Shown here: positions 37,209-47,429 of the stretch, piece by piece
Position numbering within the stretch: position 1 is the stretch's first letter
How the letters are laid out: each line of letters begins with the position of its first letter
From: Nocardia aurantiaca
Lineage (GTDB): Bacteria > Actinomycetota > Actinomycetes > Mycobacteriales > Mycobacteriaceae
Assembly (NCBI RefSeq): GCF_009708175.1
Contig: NZ_WMBB01000001.1
Location: 558,001 to 622,000, forward strand
DNA: 64,000 nt
Direction: 5' to 3'
Program-made: the position numbers and the translations under genes
Notes under the pieces: generated by a model
Seen by the model: only the letters and a program-made list of their open reading frames with translations
Database searches by the model: none
What the model was told of the DNA's origin: nothing

Positions 37209-37886
37209 TCACGTCACTCCCAAACTTTTCTTGAGTCGTGTCAATCCATCCCGTATACGGGACTTAACGGTAGGTAATCCAACGCCCAAATGAGCCGCGA
37301 CCTCGGCGTACGTCCGTCCGCCGAAGTACGCGAGAGAGATGGCTTCCCGTTGCGTCTCCGTCAACGTGGCCAGGCCGGCGAGTACCGCCTGCTGTTCCAG
37401 CCGTCGCCCGACCTCTTCGGTGACCTCGTCGAATTCATTGCCGAGGGTGCTGGTGCCGTAGGCGACCTCGCGCTGCGCGTGCGCCTGCTCGGCACGGACA
37501 CGGTCGACCGCGCGTCGGTGGGCCAGTGTCATCAACCAGGTGACGGCCGAGCCCTTGGCCGGATCGAAATTGGCAGCCGTGCGCCAGATCTGGAGGTAGA
37601 CCTCCTGCGTGGTCTCCTCCGCGTAACCCGGATCGTGTAGCACGCGTAGGACCAGGCCGAACACTCGCGCGCTGGTGCGGTCGTACAGCTCGGCGAACGC
37701 CCGCTGGTCGGACTGCCCGCAACGTTCGAGAAGTGCGGCGAGTTCGAGACTTTCGGCTGCGCGCGCCGTCACCGCGGAGTCCAAGCTCGGTGTTTCCACC
37801 CGACCGTTCCTGGAACTCTGGAACGAGTCGCCCTCTGCGGCAGGCGGCCGCGTTGTCACAACGCTCCGTTCTGTGTCATCGGCCAC
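37209..37886 (-). CDS. sigK: ECF sigma factor SigK
   Basis: The product has 225 residues from a GTG. Region 2 covers FAELYDRTSARVFGLVLRVL, YAEETTQEVYLQIW and VTWLMTLAHRRAVDRVRAEQ; region 4 covers LTETQREAISLAYFGGRTYA and VGLPTVKSRIRDGLTRLKKS. The end (KSLGVT) and following anti-sigma gene fit the SigK group. The first 45 residues are an extension of doubtful need; a later start is possible. It directs RNA polymerase to a small regulon, in mycobacteria including mpt70/mpt83. Its partner is encoded next. Confidence 0.9.
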   Translation of the reverse strand: MADDTERSVVTTRPPAAEGDSFQSSRNGRVETPSLDSAVTARAAESLELAALLERCGQSDQRAFAELYDRTSARVFGLVLRVLHDPGYAEETTQEVYLQIWRTAANFDPAKGSAVTWLMTLAHRRAVDRVRAEQAHAQREVAYGTSTLGNEFDEVTEEVGRRLEQQAVLAGLATLTETQREAISLAYFGGRTYAEVAAHLGVGLPTVKSRIRDGLTRLKKSLGVT

Positions 37887-38187
37887 GAGGGTAGCGTGCC
37901 GCTATAACCTCCTCTCGCGTGGGGGTATCGGCAAAGAAACTGTGGCACAGCGGTTTTCCAGTTTGCGCCGAGACTTTGCAAACGTGACATACGGGACACG
38001 CCGGTCGCGACCGACGCCCGTCAAGCGGTGCCGGGTGTTTGCTAGGCATTCGGCGCGCCGCACCGAACGGATGGGAGGAATCTCGGCCCACCTGCCGATC
38101 GCCTCAACGACACCGCTGGTCAACACCGGTCACGCGAGTTTGCTCGGGGTTGTGAGACCGCCGGTCGAGGTCTAGCGCAAGGTTCGG
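37887..38187. other. Spacer between whiB3 and sigK
   Basis: No gene seen. It should contain the sigK promoter and the whiB3 terminator. On the minus strand GAGGAGG lies about 20 bp before the sigK GTG. I saw no convincing sigma-K-type promoter. Confidence 0.5.
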
Positions 38188-38481
38188 CTACGCGACGACG
38201 CGGCGGCGATTGCGGCGCGCGTGTAGCTCGCGCTCGGTCTCGGACATGCCGCCCCAGATGCCGTAGGGCTCACTGACCTTCAGGGCGTGCGACCGGCACT
38301 GCAGCAGCACCGGGCAGGACTTGCAGATCTCCTTGGCGCGTAGCTCGCGCTGCGCCCGCGCACGGCCGCGCTCGCCGTCCGGGTGGAAGAACACCGACGA
38401 GTCCTGACCGCGGCAGGATCCGCGCATCTGCCAATCCCATACGTCGGCGTTCGGACCTGGGAGGTGGGTCGGCATGGGCAT
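38188..38481 (-). CDS. whiB3: Iron-sulfur redox regulator WhiB3
   Basis: The ATG at 38481, 7 nt after GAGGAG, gives 97 residues starting MPMPTHLPGPNADVWDWQMR. Four Cys ligate a [4Fe-4S] cluster (GSCRG, then CKSCPVLLQC). The turn GIWGG and the basic RRNRRR tail for DNA binding follow. Residues 5-80 are nearly those of M. tuberculosis WhiB3, which senses redox and NO and controls lipid metabolism with SigA. The gene has a long (>550 bp) upstream region. Confidence 0.93.
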   Translation of the reverse strand: MPMPTHLPGPNADVWDWQMRGSCRGQDSSVFFHPDGERGRARAQRELRAKEICKSCPVLLQCRSHALKVSEPYGIWGGMSETERELHARRNRRRVVA

Positions 38482-39046
38482 GGTGAACTCCTCATGGTGC
38501 GAGCTCGTCGGCATTGTCGAGCGGTGCTGGTGGCAAACAGATGGCCGCATCGCCGTGGCCCGGCGATCGCACTTCGTCGGCTCCGCAATTCAACACGACG
38601 CCGACGACGGCGATGACGTACGTTAGGTCGGACAACGAAATCGAGTCAATAGCTTCATTCGACTCGAGTCGAATACCAGCGCATTAGAGAATTAACATCC
38701 TCGCTATTTACAAAGCTGCCCTACTGTGGTGATACTGATCGGTTGCCCAGTGTCGTGACTAAGCTGTGATAGCTCATCCGAGTGGGCATAATGCCTGGTA
38801 GTAGCGGCTTTTTGAGCGCCAATACCTGTCGCGCGATCTATGCAACCCTCTCGATCCGAGTGATCTCAGCCATTGGACAACTCCCGCTGAGTGGGGTAGA
38901 GATGGCTGCTTCAAGACCGGCAGGTTAATAGCGCGAAACGCTATACGAATTCCTTACGGGCGTGCTAGGCGATAGCGAGAACAGATTTACGGAGCGGAAA
39001 CACAAAGACGCTTGTGAATGCTGACAGGTAGCTGGTGGGTTGTGAT
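38482..39046. other. Long, AT-richer regulatory spacer between whiB3 and the divergent gene
   Basis: 565 bp without a gene and visibly less GC-rich than its surroundings, in keeping with a complex divergent promoter for whiB3. It holds the 18-bp palindrome at 38657 and a second inverted repeat ATAGCG-N5-CGCTAT at 38928-38944. Confidence 0.65.
38657..38674. promoter_or_regulatory. Perfect 18-bp palindrome upstream of whiB3
   Basis: ATTCGACTCGAGTCGAAT is its own reverse complement over all 18 bases and stands 176 bp upstream of the whiB3 start. This size and symmetry are typical of an operator for a dimeric regulator. The binding protein is unknown. Confidence 0.55.
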
Positions 39047-40027
39047 ATGGCATCTGCCCGCACTTGCGCGCGCACTGGTTACAGTGCGGCTGTGCCTGTG
39101 CTCGAAGTGAACCCCGAACTCGCCGACGCCGCCTTCGGTTCCACGCCCGAACGCGCTGCCGCCGGGTTGCCCGCCGCCACCGACGCCGCCGAATCCTGGT
39201 TGCGGGCGGTCTCGCTCAGCGGTGTCGGGCGCTATGCGGCCGCCCGTGCCGAGCTCCGGCGCGCCCGCCGCGCAACAGCCGATCCCGCCCTGCTGTCGCT
39301 CACCCACAGCACCGAGGCCTCGCTGCTGCGCCAGCTCGGCTGGCACGGCGACGCCGCCGTGGCCGACGGCCGCGCGGCCGCCCTGGCCCTGCCCGGCGGG
39401 CGTCCCGCGACCCCCGCACCGGCTGTGACCCCCGTGGAAATCCGGCGCGCCGAAGCGGTTTGCGATGCGTTGACCGGACTCGCCGCCGATGCTCTCGGTA
39501 CCCTCCGCCCGGCGCTTGCCGCCCGGCTGCTGGAACGTTGCCGAGCGCACCTCGACGTTCACCTTCCCGATGCCCGGAGCGCGTGGCGCCCGCACATTCG
39601 CCTGCACTGGGTGGCTGCCGAGACTGCGCTGTCGGCCCCCGGCTCGGGTTTGATCTCCGCACCTTCGGCCGACCCCGCCGACGGCGATGGTCCCGCCCCC
39701 GCCGATCCCGCACTGGCGCACGCCGAGACCGCGGTCGCGCTCGCCGAAAACTCGCCCTCGCTGCGGCATCGAGTGAAATCCCGGCTACTGCTCGCCGCCG
39801 CGAGCGCCGCCGCCGGCGATCTCGACCGATCTCGCGCGCTGGCAATCGAAGTCGATCGCGCCTGTGCCGAACACGAACTGCTGCCGCTGCGCTGGGCCTG
39901 CGCGATGCTCCGCTCGGGTATCGAACCCGCCGGTGACGGGCCGATCGTGGCCGCCGGATGTGCGCGGTTGCTGGCTGCTCGCGGTGGGCGATTGCGTTCG
40001 GCGAGCGGTCTTCTCGGCCATCCCTGA
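39047..40027 (+). CDS. Helical repeat protein, Rv3415c-like
   Basis: The product has about 326 residues from an ATG at 39047; a GTG at 39092 (MPVLEVNPELADAAFGST) is equally possible and gives 311. It is Ala/Leu/Arg-rich and made of helical pairs (AESWLRAVSLSGVGRYAAAR, HRVKSRLLLAAASAAAGD) like TPR-type repeats, with no membrane segment. The place, divergent from whiB3 and just before sigD, matches Rv3415c of M. tuberculosis, a conserved protein of unknown role. A helper function in SigD/WhiB3 control is only a contextual guess. Confidence 0.8.
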   Translation: MASARTCARTGYSAAVPVLEVNPELADAAFGSTPERAAAGLPAATDAAESWLRAVSLSGVGRYAAARAELRRARRATADPALLSLTHSTEASLLRQLGWHGDAAVADGRAAALALPGGRPATPAPAVTPVEIRRAEAVCDALTGLAADALGTLRPALAARLLERCRAHLDVHLPDARSAWRPHIRLHWVAAETALSAPGSGLISAPSADPADGDGPAPADPALAHAETAVALAENSPSLRHRVKSRLLLAAASAAAGDLDRSRALAIEVDRACAEHELLPLRWACAMLRSGIEPAGDGPIVAAGCARLLAARGGRLRSASGLLGHP

Positions 40028-40070
40028 GTGGCACCCGGGACTTCCCTGAGTCGTCCCCGAGAACCACCCC

Positions 40071-40101
40071 GTAACGCCTGGCATGAATGCGCCAGCCGCT
40101 A
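40071..40101 (+). promoter_or_regulatory. Possible SigD-type promoter upstream of sigD
   Basis: GTAACGCC (40071-40078) is one base from the -35 element I recall for mycobacterial SigD (GTAACGCT). A CGCTAT follows 18 bp later, where CGAT would be expected. It lies 109 bp upstream of the sigD start and could be an autoregulatory promoter. Confidence 0.35.
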
Positions 40102-40186
40102 TTGTTGGACCGTTCCGCCCCTCCGCGGAAGCACCGGCTCTCGCGCCGACGTGCCACTCTCGTAAACGCCAGGAACAGCTCTGACG

Positions 40187-40768
40187 ATGAACAACACGGG
40201 TGAGGAGTTGGATCCCGCAGTCGTCGCTGCCGCAGCGCAGGGCGATCGGGCGGCCCTTTCCCAGGTACTGGTGAGCATCCGCCCGCTCGTGGTGCGGTAT
40301 TGCCGCGCTCGCATCGGAACGGCCGAACGCGGCCAGCTCTCCGCTGACGACGTCGCGCAGGAGGTTTGCCTGGCCGTCATGACCGCCCTCCCCAGGTACC
40401 AGGATCAGGGTCGGCCGTTCATGGCTTTCGTCTACGGCATCGCCTCGCACAAGGTCGCGGACGCCCACAGAAATTCCGCCCGTAACAAGGCGGACGCCAT
40501 GGCCGAAGTACCGGATGTCATATCCACCGACCAGGGGCCGGAGCAGCGAGCTCTCGAATCCGAAACGAGCCGGCAGATGAACGCTCTGCTGGCGACACTG
40601 CCGGAAAAGCATCGAGAGATTCTGATCCTGCGCTTGGTCATGGGTTTGTCGGCTGAAGAAACCGCAGTCGCCGTGGGCAGTACGGCGGGTGCTATACGAG
40701 TCGCCCAGCACCGGGCACTCGCGAAACTCAAGTCTCAAGTGGCGAGGGCAGGTGAAATGTATGGCTAG
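40187..40768 (+). CDS. sigD: ECF sigma factor SigD
   Basis: The product has 193 residues. Region 2 includes YCRARIGTAERGQLSADDVA, QEVCLAVMTALPRYQDQGRP and FMAFVYGIASHKVADAHRNS; region 4 includes LPEKHREILILRLVMGLSAE and TAGAIRVAQHRALAKLKSQV. This reads like SigD, which in mycobacteria acts in stationary phase and lipid or cell-wall-linked gene expression. It overlaps the rsdA start by 8 bp, so the sigma and anti-sigma factors are coupled. Confidence 0.95.
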   Translation: MNNTGEELDPAVVAAAAQGDRAALSQVLVSIRPLVVRYCRARIGTAERGQLSADDVAQEVCLAVMTALPRYQDQGRPFMAFVYGIASHKVADAHRNSARNKADAMAEVPDVISTDQGPEQRALESETSRQMNALLATLPEKHREILILRLVMGLSAEETAVAVGSTAGAIRVAQHRALAKLKSQVARAGEMYG

Positions 40769-41915
40769 GGATGGCGAGCGTGGTCGGGGCGACTGGAAAG
40801 CGCGACCTGAATCGCAGAACAGCGGTCCCTACGCCGAGGCGACCGGTGACACCGGACCGGTGGACATCGCCGCGGTGCGCCGCGACGATGCGCTGATCGA
40901 CGCCATCTCCGGCGATGGTCCCGTACAGACGGGCAATCCGGAGGAGTACCAGCTCGCGGCTCTGCTGGCGGACTGGCGGGCGGAGATCATGGCCGAGCCG
41001 TTGCCGGCCGGGCCGGATCTGGATGCCATTGTCGCAGCGGTCAATCAGGAGATCGGCGCCCGGCAGGCCAGAATCGGCGCGCAGAATCGCGGGCGGCTTC
41101 GGCTCGTCCGGCCGATCCTGGGTACGGCGGCGGCCATGGCACTGGTCATCGGCGGTCTGACGGCGTTCTCCTACAACGCGAGCCCCGGCGACCCGCTATG
41201 GCGGGTCAAGGAGGTCGTGTTCAGCGAGCAGGCTCAATCCACGGTCGTCTCGCGGGCGGACAATGATCTGGAGCAGGCGCGGCAGCTCATCGCGCAGGGC
41301 AAGGCCGACGAGGCCAAGCCGCTGATGGAGCGTGCCGCCGACAATGCCTCCCAGGTCAACGACTCCACCAAGAAAGACAATCTGACCGACCGGTGGCAGC
41401 AGCTGTTCGCGCAGCTACAGCAGACCGCGCCACGGGTGGCCGAATCGCTGGCGTCGGTCGCGCCGACCATGAGCACCTCCACCAAGGTTCCCGTCACCAC
41501 GACAGTGCCGGTGTCGCCGGTGATTCCGCCGACCAAGACGGATGGCAACCCGCCGACGTCGACCGATTCGTCGGTGCTCGGTGGGACCAACCCGAACCCG
41601 AACCCGATTCCGAATCCGGCCACCGGAGGGGGCGTGTCGACCGTTCCGCCGGTGACCACGCTGCCGACGGTGCCGTCCCCCGAGACCGAGCCGCAGACCG
41701 TGCCGCCGACCGGTGGTGGCGGTAACTCCACGAGTGTCGTAGCCCCGACCGGAGGCAATACCGGTGGAAACGGTGGCGGCACTACGGGTGGCGGGTTGCC
41801 GACGATCCCGCAGCCGCCGGTGGAGAAGCCGACGGGCGGGGTGCCGATCGTCCCGTCCTCGATCATCCTGCCGACCGGTGGCCCGGTGCTGCCGCCGGTG
41901 CCCGGGGCGCACTAG
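40761..41915 (+). CDS. rsdA: Anti-sigma-D factor RsdA
   Basis: The ATG at 40761 gives 384 residues. The cytoplasmic part holds the SigD-binding segment (VDIAAVRRDDALIDAISGDG) and a helical linker. One membrane helix (about 118-142, LVRPILGTAAAMALVIGGLT) is followed by an extracellular part of about 90 residues and a long Thr/Pro/Gly-rich tail. Release of SigD in mycobacteria involves proteolysis of RsdA; the same is likely here. The gene ends before two strong terminators. Confidence 0.93.
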   Translation: MARDGERGRGDWKARPESQNSGPYAEATGDTGPVDIAAVRRDDALIDAISGDGPVQTGNPEEYQLAALLADWRAEIMAEPLPAGPDLDAIVAAVNQEIGARQARIGAQNRGRLRLVRPILGTAAAMALVIGGLTAFSYNASPGDPLWRVKEVVFSEQAQSTVVSRADNDLEQARQLIAQGKADEAKPLMERAADNASQVNDSTKKDNLTDRWQQLFAQLQQTAPRVAESLASVAPTMSTSTKVPVTTTVPVSPVIPPTKTDGNPPTSTDSSVLGGTNPNPNPIPNPATGGGVSTVPPVTTLPTVPSPETEPQTVPPTGGGGNSTSVVAPTGGNTGGNGGGTTGGGLPTIPQPPVEKPTGGVPIVPSSIILPTGGPVLPPVPGAH

Positions 41916-41928
41916 GGCAGCCCAGTCA

Positions 41929-41955
41929 CCGATCGTCCTGTGGCGATCGGTTTTT
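41929..41955 (+). terminator. Intrinsic terminator after rsdA
   Basis: CCGATCG and CGATCGG form a 7-bp stem with an 8-nt loop followed by TTTTT, a classical rho-independent terminator 13 bp after the rsdA stop. Confidence 0.88.
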
Positions 41956-41961
41956 CATATG

Positions 41962-41998
41962 AAAAGGGGCCTGCATCCTCGGGATGCAGGCCCCTTTT
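41962..41998. terminator. Bidirectional terminator between rsdA and the DUF5319 gene
   Basis: A perfect 17-bp stem, AAAAGGGGCCTGCATCC with GGATGCAGGCCCCTTTT, and a 3-nt loop. T-runs on both strands allow it to work from either side; it stands 8 bp after the stop of the convergent DUF5319 gene. Confidence 0.92.
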
Positions 41999-42006
41999 CC
42001 ACTGAA

Positions 42007-42420
42007 TCAGACGTCGAACCCGTCGAATCCGTCGCCGTGCAGTGCCTCGTTCATCGAAGCGTCCGCGTAGCCGCGGCAGTAGTCCCAGGTGACGTAGGCC
42101 TCGGGCGTGGGGTCGTAGGCGGGCTCGTGCGGGCGCACCGTGCCGTCCACCAGCAGTTGGAGGAGGTTGGCGCGCAACATGTCCCAGTCGTGGTAGTGAT
42201 CCTGTCGGCAGTCCTCGCAGCTGACCACGAGACCGCGGATGCCGCGGTGGGCCAGCAGCGCCTCGTAGACCGCGAGGTCGGCGAGATCCTCTTCGACCGC
42301 TAGGCGCTCATGAGGATCCAGCGGCTCCCCCGGCTCGATGGCATCGAGCGCGGCCGACGGGTCGGAGGGGTCTCCGGCGAATGGATCCGGCGGCAAGCCA
42401 GGTGGTAGATGGTCACGCAC
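42007..42420 (-). CDS. DUF5319 family protein (Rv3412-like)
   Basis: The GTG at 42420 gives 137 residues (MRDHLPPGLPPDPFAGDPSD), close to the 136 of M. tuberculosis Rv3412. TACCGT ends 6 nt before the GTG, so the message is probably leaderless; a much longer open frame upstream is only an unbroken antisense reading. Conserved parts are YEALLAHRGIRGLVVSCEDC, QDHYHDWDMLRANLLQLLVD and YVTWDYCRGYADASMNEAL. Three Cys and several His suggest a possible metal site. The function is unknown. Confidence 0.92.
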   Translation of the reverse strand: MRDHLPPGLPPDPFAGDPSDPSAALDAIEPGEPLDPHERLAVEEDLADLAVYEALLAHRGIRGLVVSCEDCRQDHYHDWDMLRANLLQLLVDGTVRPHEPAYDPTPEAYVTWDYCRGYADASMNEALHGDGFDGFDV

Positions 42421-44425
<2,005 letters not shown>

Positions 44426-44454
44426 CGAACAGGCAAAGGCTAACGCCCAATACG

Positions 44455-44556
44455 TTCGCGGCGCGTCTCGTTCCGGACTGACGGAGCGGGGGAGCGGAGG
44501 AGGGGAGAACGAGACCTTCAGCGCCGCGAACCCGCTCGGAGCGAAGCGGAGGGCAA
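44455..44556 (+). repeat. Family A element, copy A3 (between guaB2 and guaB3)
   Basis: TTCGCGGCGC (44455-44464) pairs with GCGCCGCGAA (44521-44530) and GTCTCGTTC (44465-44473) with GAACGAGAC (44507-44515), with CTTCA bulged on the right. A purine-rich loop of 33 nt and a second small stem CCGCT/AGCGG (44532-44549) complete the unit, ending at AACACAG. Same orientation and same position between operon genes as A2. Confidence 0.75.
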
Positions 44557-44582
44557 ATTGAACACAGGAGGAATGAACAACG

Positions 44583-45716
44583 ATGCGCGATATGGTCGAG
44601 ATCGGCATGGGCCGGACCGCCCGGCGCACCTACGAGCTGGACGATATCGACATCGTTCCGTCGCGGCGGACCCGCTCGTCGAAGCAGGTGTCGCTGGGCT
44701 GGCAGCTGGACGCGTACCGCTTCGAGATCCCGTTCCTGGCGCATCCCACCGACGCGCTGGTGTCGCCGGAGTTCGCCATCGAGCTGGGCAGGGCCGGCGG
44801 CCTGGGGGTCATCAACGGCGAGGGCCTATGGGCCCGGCACGCCGATGTGGCCGCCAAGATCCAGCAGCTGACCGAGGTCGGCGAGAAGGAGGGCGCCGAG
44901 GCCGCGGTGGCGATGCTGCAGGAGTTGCACGCCGCGCCCATGCAGCCGGATCTGCTGGCCGCCGCGGTCGCGCAGGTGCGGGCCGCCGGTGTCACCACCG
45001 CGGTGCGGGTGAGCCCGCAGAACGCGCGGGCGCTGACCCCGGCACTGGTGGCTGCGGGCATCGACCTGCTGGTGGTGCACGGCACCATCATCTCCGCCGA
45101 GCACGTGGGCGACGGAGAACCGTTGAACCTCAAGACCTTCATCGCCGAGCTGGATGTGCCTGTGGTCGCGGGCGGCGTGTCCGATCACCGCACCGCGCTG
45201 CACCTGATGCGCACCGGCGCCGCGGGCGTCATCGTCGGCTACGGCTCCATGCAGGGTGCCACCACCACCGGTGAGGTGCTCGGCATCGGCGTGCCCATGG
45301 CCACCGCCATCGCCGACGCCGCCGCCGCGCGCCGCGACTACCTGGACGAGACCGGCGGCCGCTACGTGCACGTCATCGCCGACGGCGAGACTCTGACCTC
45401 CGGCCACATCGCCAAGGCCATCGCCTGCGGCGCGGACGCGGTCATGCTGGGCGTGCCGCTGGCCATGGCGCGGGAGACCCCGGGCAATGGCTGGTACTGG
45501 CCCTCCGCCGCCGCCCACCCGTCGGTCCCGCGCGGCGCGGTGCTGCCGTACGCCGTCGACGAGGAGCGCGTCCCGCTGGACCAGGTTCTCAACGGCCCCT
45601 CCCATGACCCGTTCGGTTCGTTGAATCTGGTTGGCGGCCTGCGCCGTTCGATGGCCAAGACCGGCTACTGCGACCTCAAGGAATTCCAGAAGGTCGGTTT
45701 GAACGTCCGGGGATGA
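44583..45716 (+). CDS. guaB3: GuaB3-family IMP dehydrogenase-related protein
   Basis: The product has 377 residues, an IMPDH-type barrel without CBS domains. It starts MRDMVEIGMGRTARRTYELD and has LDDIDIVPSRRTRSS, AGGLGVINGEGLW, VAGGVSDHRTALHLM and a C-terminal SMAKTGYCDLKEFQKVGL. The usual catalytic loop GSxCxT is replaced by the segment around VIVGYGSMQGATTTG, without Cys in place, so normal IMPDH chemistry is doubtful. In Actinobacteria it always sits after guaB2. The AGGAGG lies 11-12 nt before the ATG; an ATG three codons later is also possible. Confidence 0.93.
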   Translation: MRDMVEIGMGRTARRTYELDDIDIVPSRRTRSSKQVSLGWQLDAYRFEIPFLAHPTDALVSPEFAIELGRAGGLGVINGEGLWARHADVAAKIQQLTEVGEKEGAEAAVAMLQELHAAPMQPDLLAAAVAQVRAAGVTTAVRVSPQNARALTPALVAAGIDLLVVHGTIISAEHVGDGEPLNLKTFIAELDVPVVAGGVSDHRTALHLMRTGAAGVIVGYGSMQGATTTGEVLGIGVPMATAIADAAAARRDYLDETGGRYVHVIADGETLTSGHIAKAIACGADAVMLGVPLAMARETPGNGWYWPSAAAHPSVPRGAVLPYAVDEERVPLDQVLNGPSHDPFGSLNLVGGLRRSMAKTGYCDLKEFQKVGLNVRG

Positions 45717-45731
45717 GCTGCCTCTCCGGGA

Positions 45732-45842
45732 CTTCAGCGGACGGCTGAGAGCCGTTGACTATTGCGCGTGCCGGCGGTTGAGTGCCGAACCGACTGTGGA
45801 CGTACCCGGTGAGCTATCCGGAACCTCGCGAAATCTCTTGTC
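45732..45842 (+). repeat. Family C intergenic repeat, copy C4
   Basis: Begins CTTCAGCGGACGGCTGAGAG, continues GTGCCGGCGGTTGAGTGCCG, GGACGTACCCGGTGAGC and ends CGCGAAATCTCTTGTC. Fills the first part of the gap after guaB3. Confidence 0.8.
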
Positions 45843-45881
45843 GCGTCGGGAGAAAATCCGGCCGGGTGATTCGAAGCTCTT

Positions 45882-45921
45882 CGTGCCCCTTGCGCACTCC
45901 TGCGAGTGTGCAAGGGGCACG
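45882..45921. terminator. Terminator between guaB3 and the convergent hydrolase
   Basis: Arms CGTGCCCCTTGCGCACTC and GAGTGTGCAAGGGGCACG form an 18-bp stem with one G-T pair and a 4-nt loop. It stands between two convergent stops. Confidence 0.85.
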
Positions 45922-45942
45922 AGCTGTTTCAGTGGTCGAGCG

Positions 45943-46761
45943 CTAGCGGCGGAGGATGGGCTGAGTGGTGGGGCGGGAAACTGCTTGGTCGCGTAGGAAT
46001 TCGCGGATTGCGGTGTTGACGGCTACGGGGTGGGTCATGTTGACCGTTTGGCGGGCGCCTTCGATTTCGACGTAGCGGCAGTCGGGGAGGCGGTCGGCGA
46101 GTTCGCGGGCGTGGGAGCGGAGTATGCCGGAGCGGGTGGGGTGGATGAGCAAAGCGGGGCAGGTGATTTCGGGCAGCCGGTTCAGTACCGAATCGCGGCC
46201 CAGGAGAGCGCCGGCGGCCACCTCGGTGGCATTGGGGTCGCGGGCGAGCCAGCGTTTCACCCAGACGGCGCGGTACCAGTCGTCCTCGCCGATGAGCCAG
46301 CGGGCGAGGTATTCCGCGAGGGCGGGGCGGGGGCCCTCCTCGTACCATTTGTCCAGGAACTTACGGGCATTGGAGAGTTCGGCCGGGGTGGGCTCGTGCG
46401 CCTCGCTGGAGAGCAGGACGAGGGCGGCGACGCGGTTGGGGGCCAGCAGTGCGGTGCGCAGCGCGATGAAGCCACCCTGTGAAGTTCCGCCCACCACGGC
46501 GCGTTCCACGCCGAGCTGATCCAGTACGGTCAGCGCGTCCCGGGCGGAGGTCCAGTAGGTGAACGGCAGCCCCTCGTCACGGGTGCGGCCGTGCCCGCGC
46601 GCGTCCCAGGTCACGATCCGGAACTCCGGTGTCAGCGCCGCCAGTTGCGACGCGAACATCGTTCGGTCCATGAGGAATTCGTGCCCCAGCAACACAACCG
46701 GACCTTCGCCCCCGCTGTCCTCGTAGTGGATCTCGGCATCGATCGCACGGGCGAATGGCAC
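45943..46761 (-). CDS. Alpha/beta-hydrolase-fold protein with altered catalytic residues
   Basis: The GTG at 46761 gives 272 residues (MPFARAIDAEIHYEDSGG); TATCCT ends 7 nt upstream, so it may be leaderless. Open frame reaches a TTG at 46791. The fold is clear: VVLLGHEFLMDRTMF oxyanion region, WDARGHGRT, and nucleophile elbow VGGTSQGGFIA with its Ser. But the acid region reads LLIHPTRSGILRSH without the usual Asp, and the catalytic His position reads EGARQTVNMTHP (Gln where GAGH is normal). It may be inactive, or use the later His. Substrate unknown. Confidence 0.82.
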   Translation of the reverse strand: MPFARAIDAEIHYEDSGGEGPVVLLGHEFLMDRTMFASQLAALTPEFRIVTWDARGHGRTRDEGLPFTYWTSARDALTVLDQLGVERAVVGGTSQGGFIALRTALLAPNRVAALVLLSSEAHEPTPAELSNARKFLDKWYEEGPRPALAEYLARWLIGEDDWYRAVWVKRWLARDPNATEVAAGALLGRDSVLNRLPEITCPALLIHPTRSGILRSHARELADRLPDCRYVEIEGARQTVNMTHPVAVNTAIREFLRDQAVSRPTTQPILRR

Positions 46762-47429
46762 GAGGTAGAGGATAGCCAGGACCTGTGACAAACTTCCGAG
46801 CTTTCCTGCCCACCGGTGGACCGGATGCCGCTGGGCCCCAGCGCACGGGCCGGAATTCCCGGGCGGGCAAGGGCGGAGGCCTCTACCGCGACGGCCGTGC
46901 CGGGACTACTGTGCGGCCCCGCCGATTTCGCTGACTCGAGCCATCGGTCTGATCCGGTCCGACGGAACCGTGCGCTTCGGACCGATCGGATGCCCTCTGC
47001 GTCGAACCCTAGCCGCCGTCCGCGTCCGGCCGCGACTCACCGACGATTGTGAGGAATGGGTCGGAAGTCCCTATCCACGACGCCGTCGACGCGAATACCG
47101 TCCCGGTGCCACCACTTCCGGGCCGGGCGGGCTACCGCTTCCGAGGCCGCGGCGCACTCCGGCCCGGGGTGGCGGTCCAAGCTCACCCGCCTCGCCTGGA
47201 CTTCAGCGGGCTCTCCCGTCTCCCCGGGTCTTCAGGGGAAGCTCAGTGCCCTTGGCTGTTGGGCACCCGTGCCGGCGGCGGGTGAGGGCCGCTCGTGGAC
47301 GTACCAGGTGAGTTACCCGCACCCCACTGGAGCAGTTGTCACCACCGATTCGCTGGGGAATATCGGCGGCTCGCTGCAGACGCGGGGAGGCGGGTCGGTG
47401 TGGTGTGTGTCGCTCACTAGACTGTGGCG
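46762..47429. other. Spacer upstream of guaA
   Basis: 668 bp without a believable gene. It holds repeat C5 near the guaA end and the guaA -10 box TAGACT (47418-47423), six bases before the chosen GTG. The middle (46850-47190) has no feature I can name. Confidence 0.55.
47230..47340 (+). repeat. Family C intergenic repeat, copy C5
   Basis: CTTCAGGGGAAGCTCAGTGC aligns with the first arm of C6. GGGCACCCGTGCCGGCGGCG, GTGGACGTACC and AGGTGAGTTACCC match the core, and AGCAGTTGTC matches the end. It stops 90 bp before the guaA start. Confidence 0.7.

Noticed and set aside
46792..47429. Several 70-140-codon frames upstream of guaA
   Set aside because: They overlap each other and repeat C5, lack ribosome-binding sites and show no family patterns.
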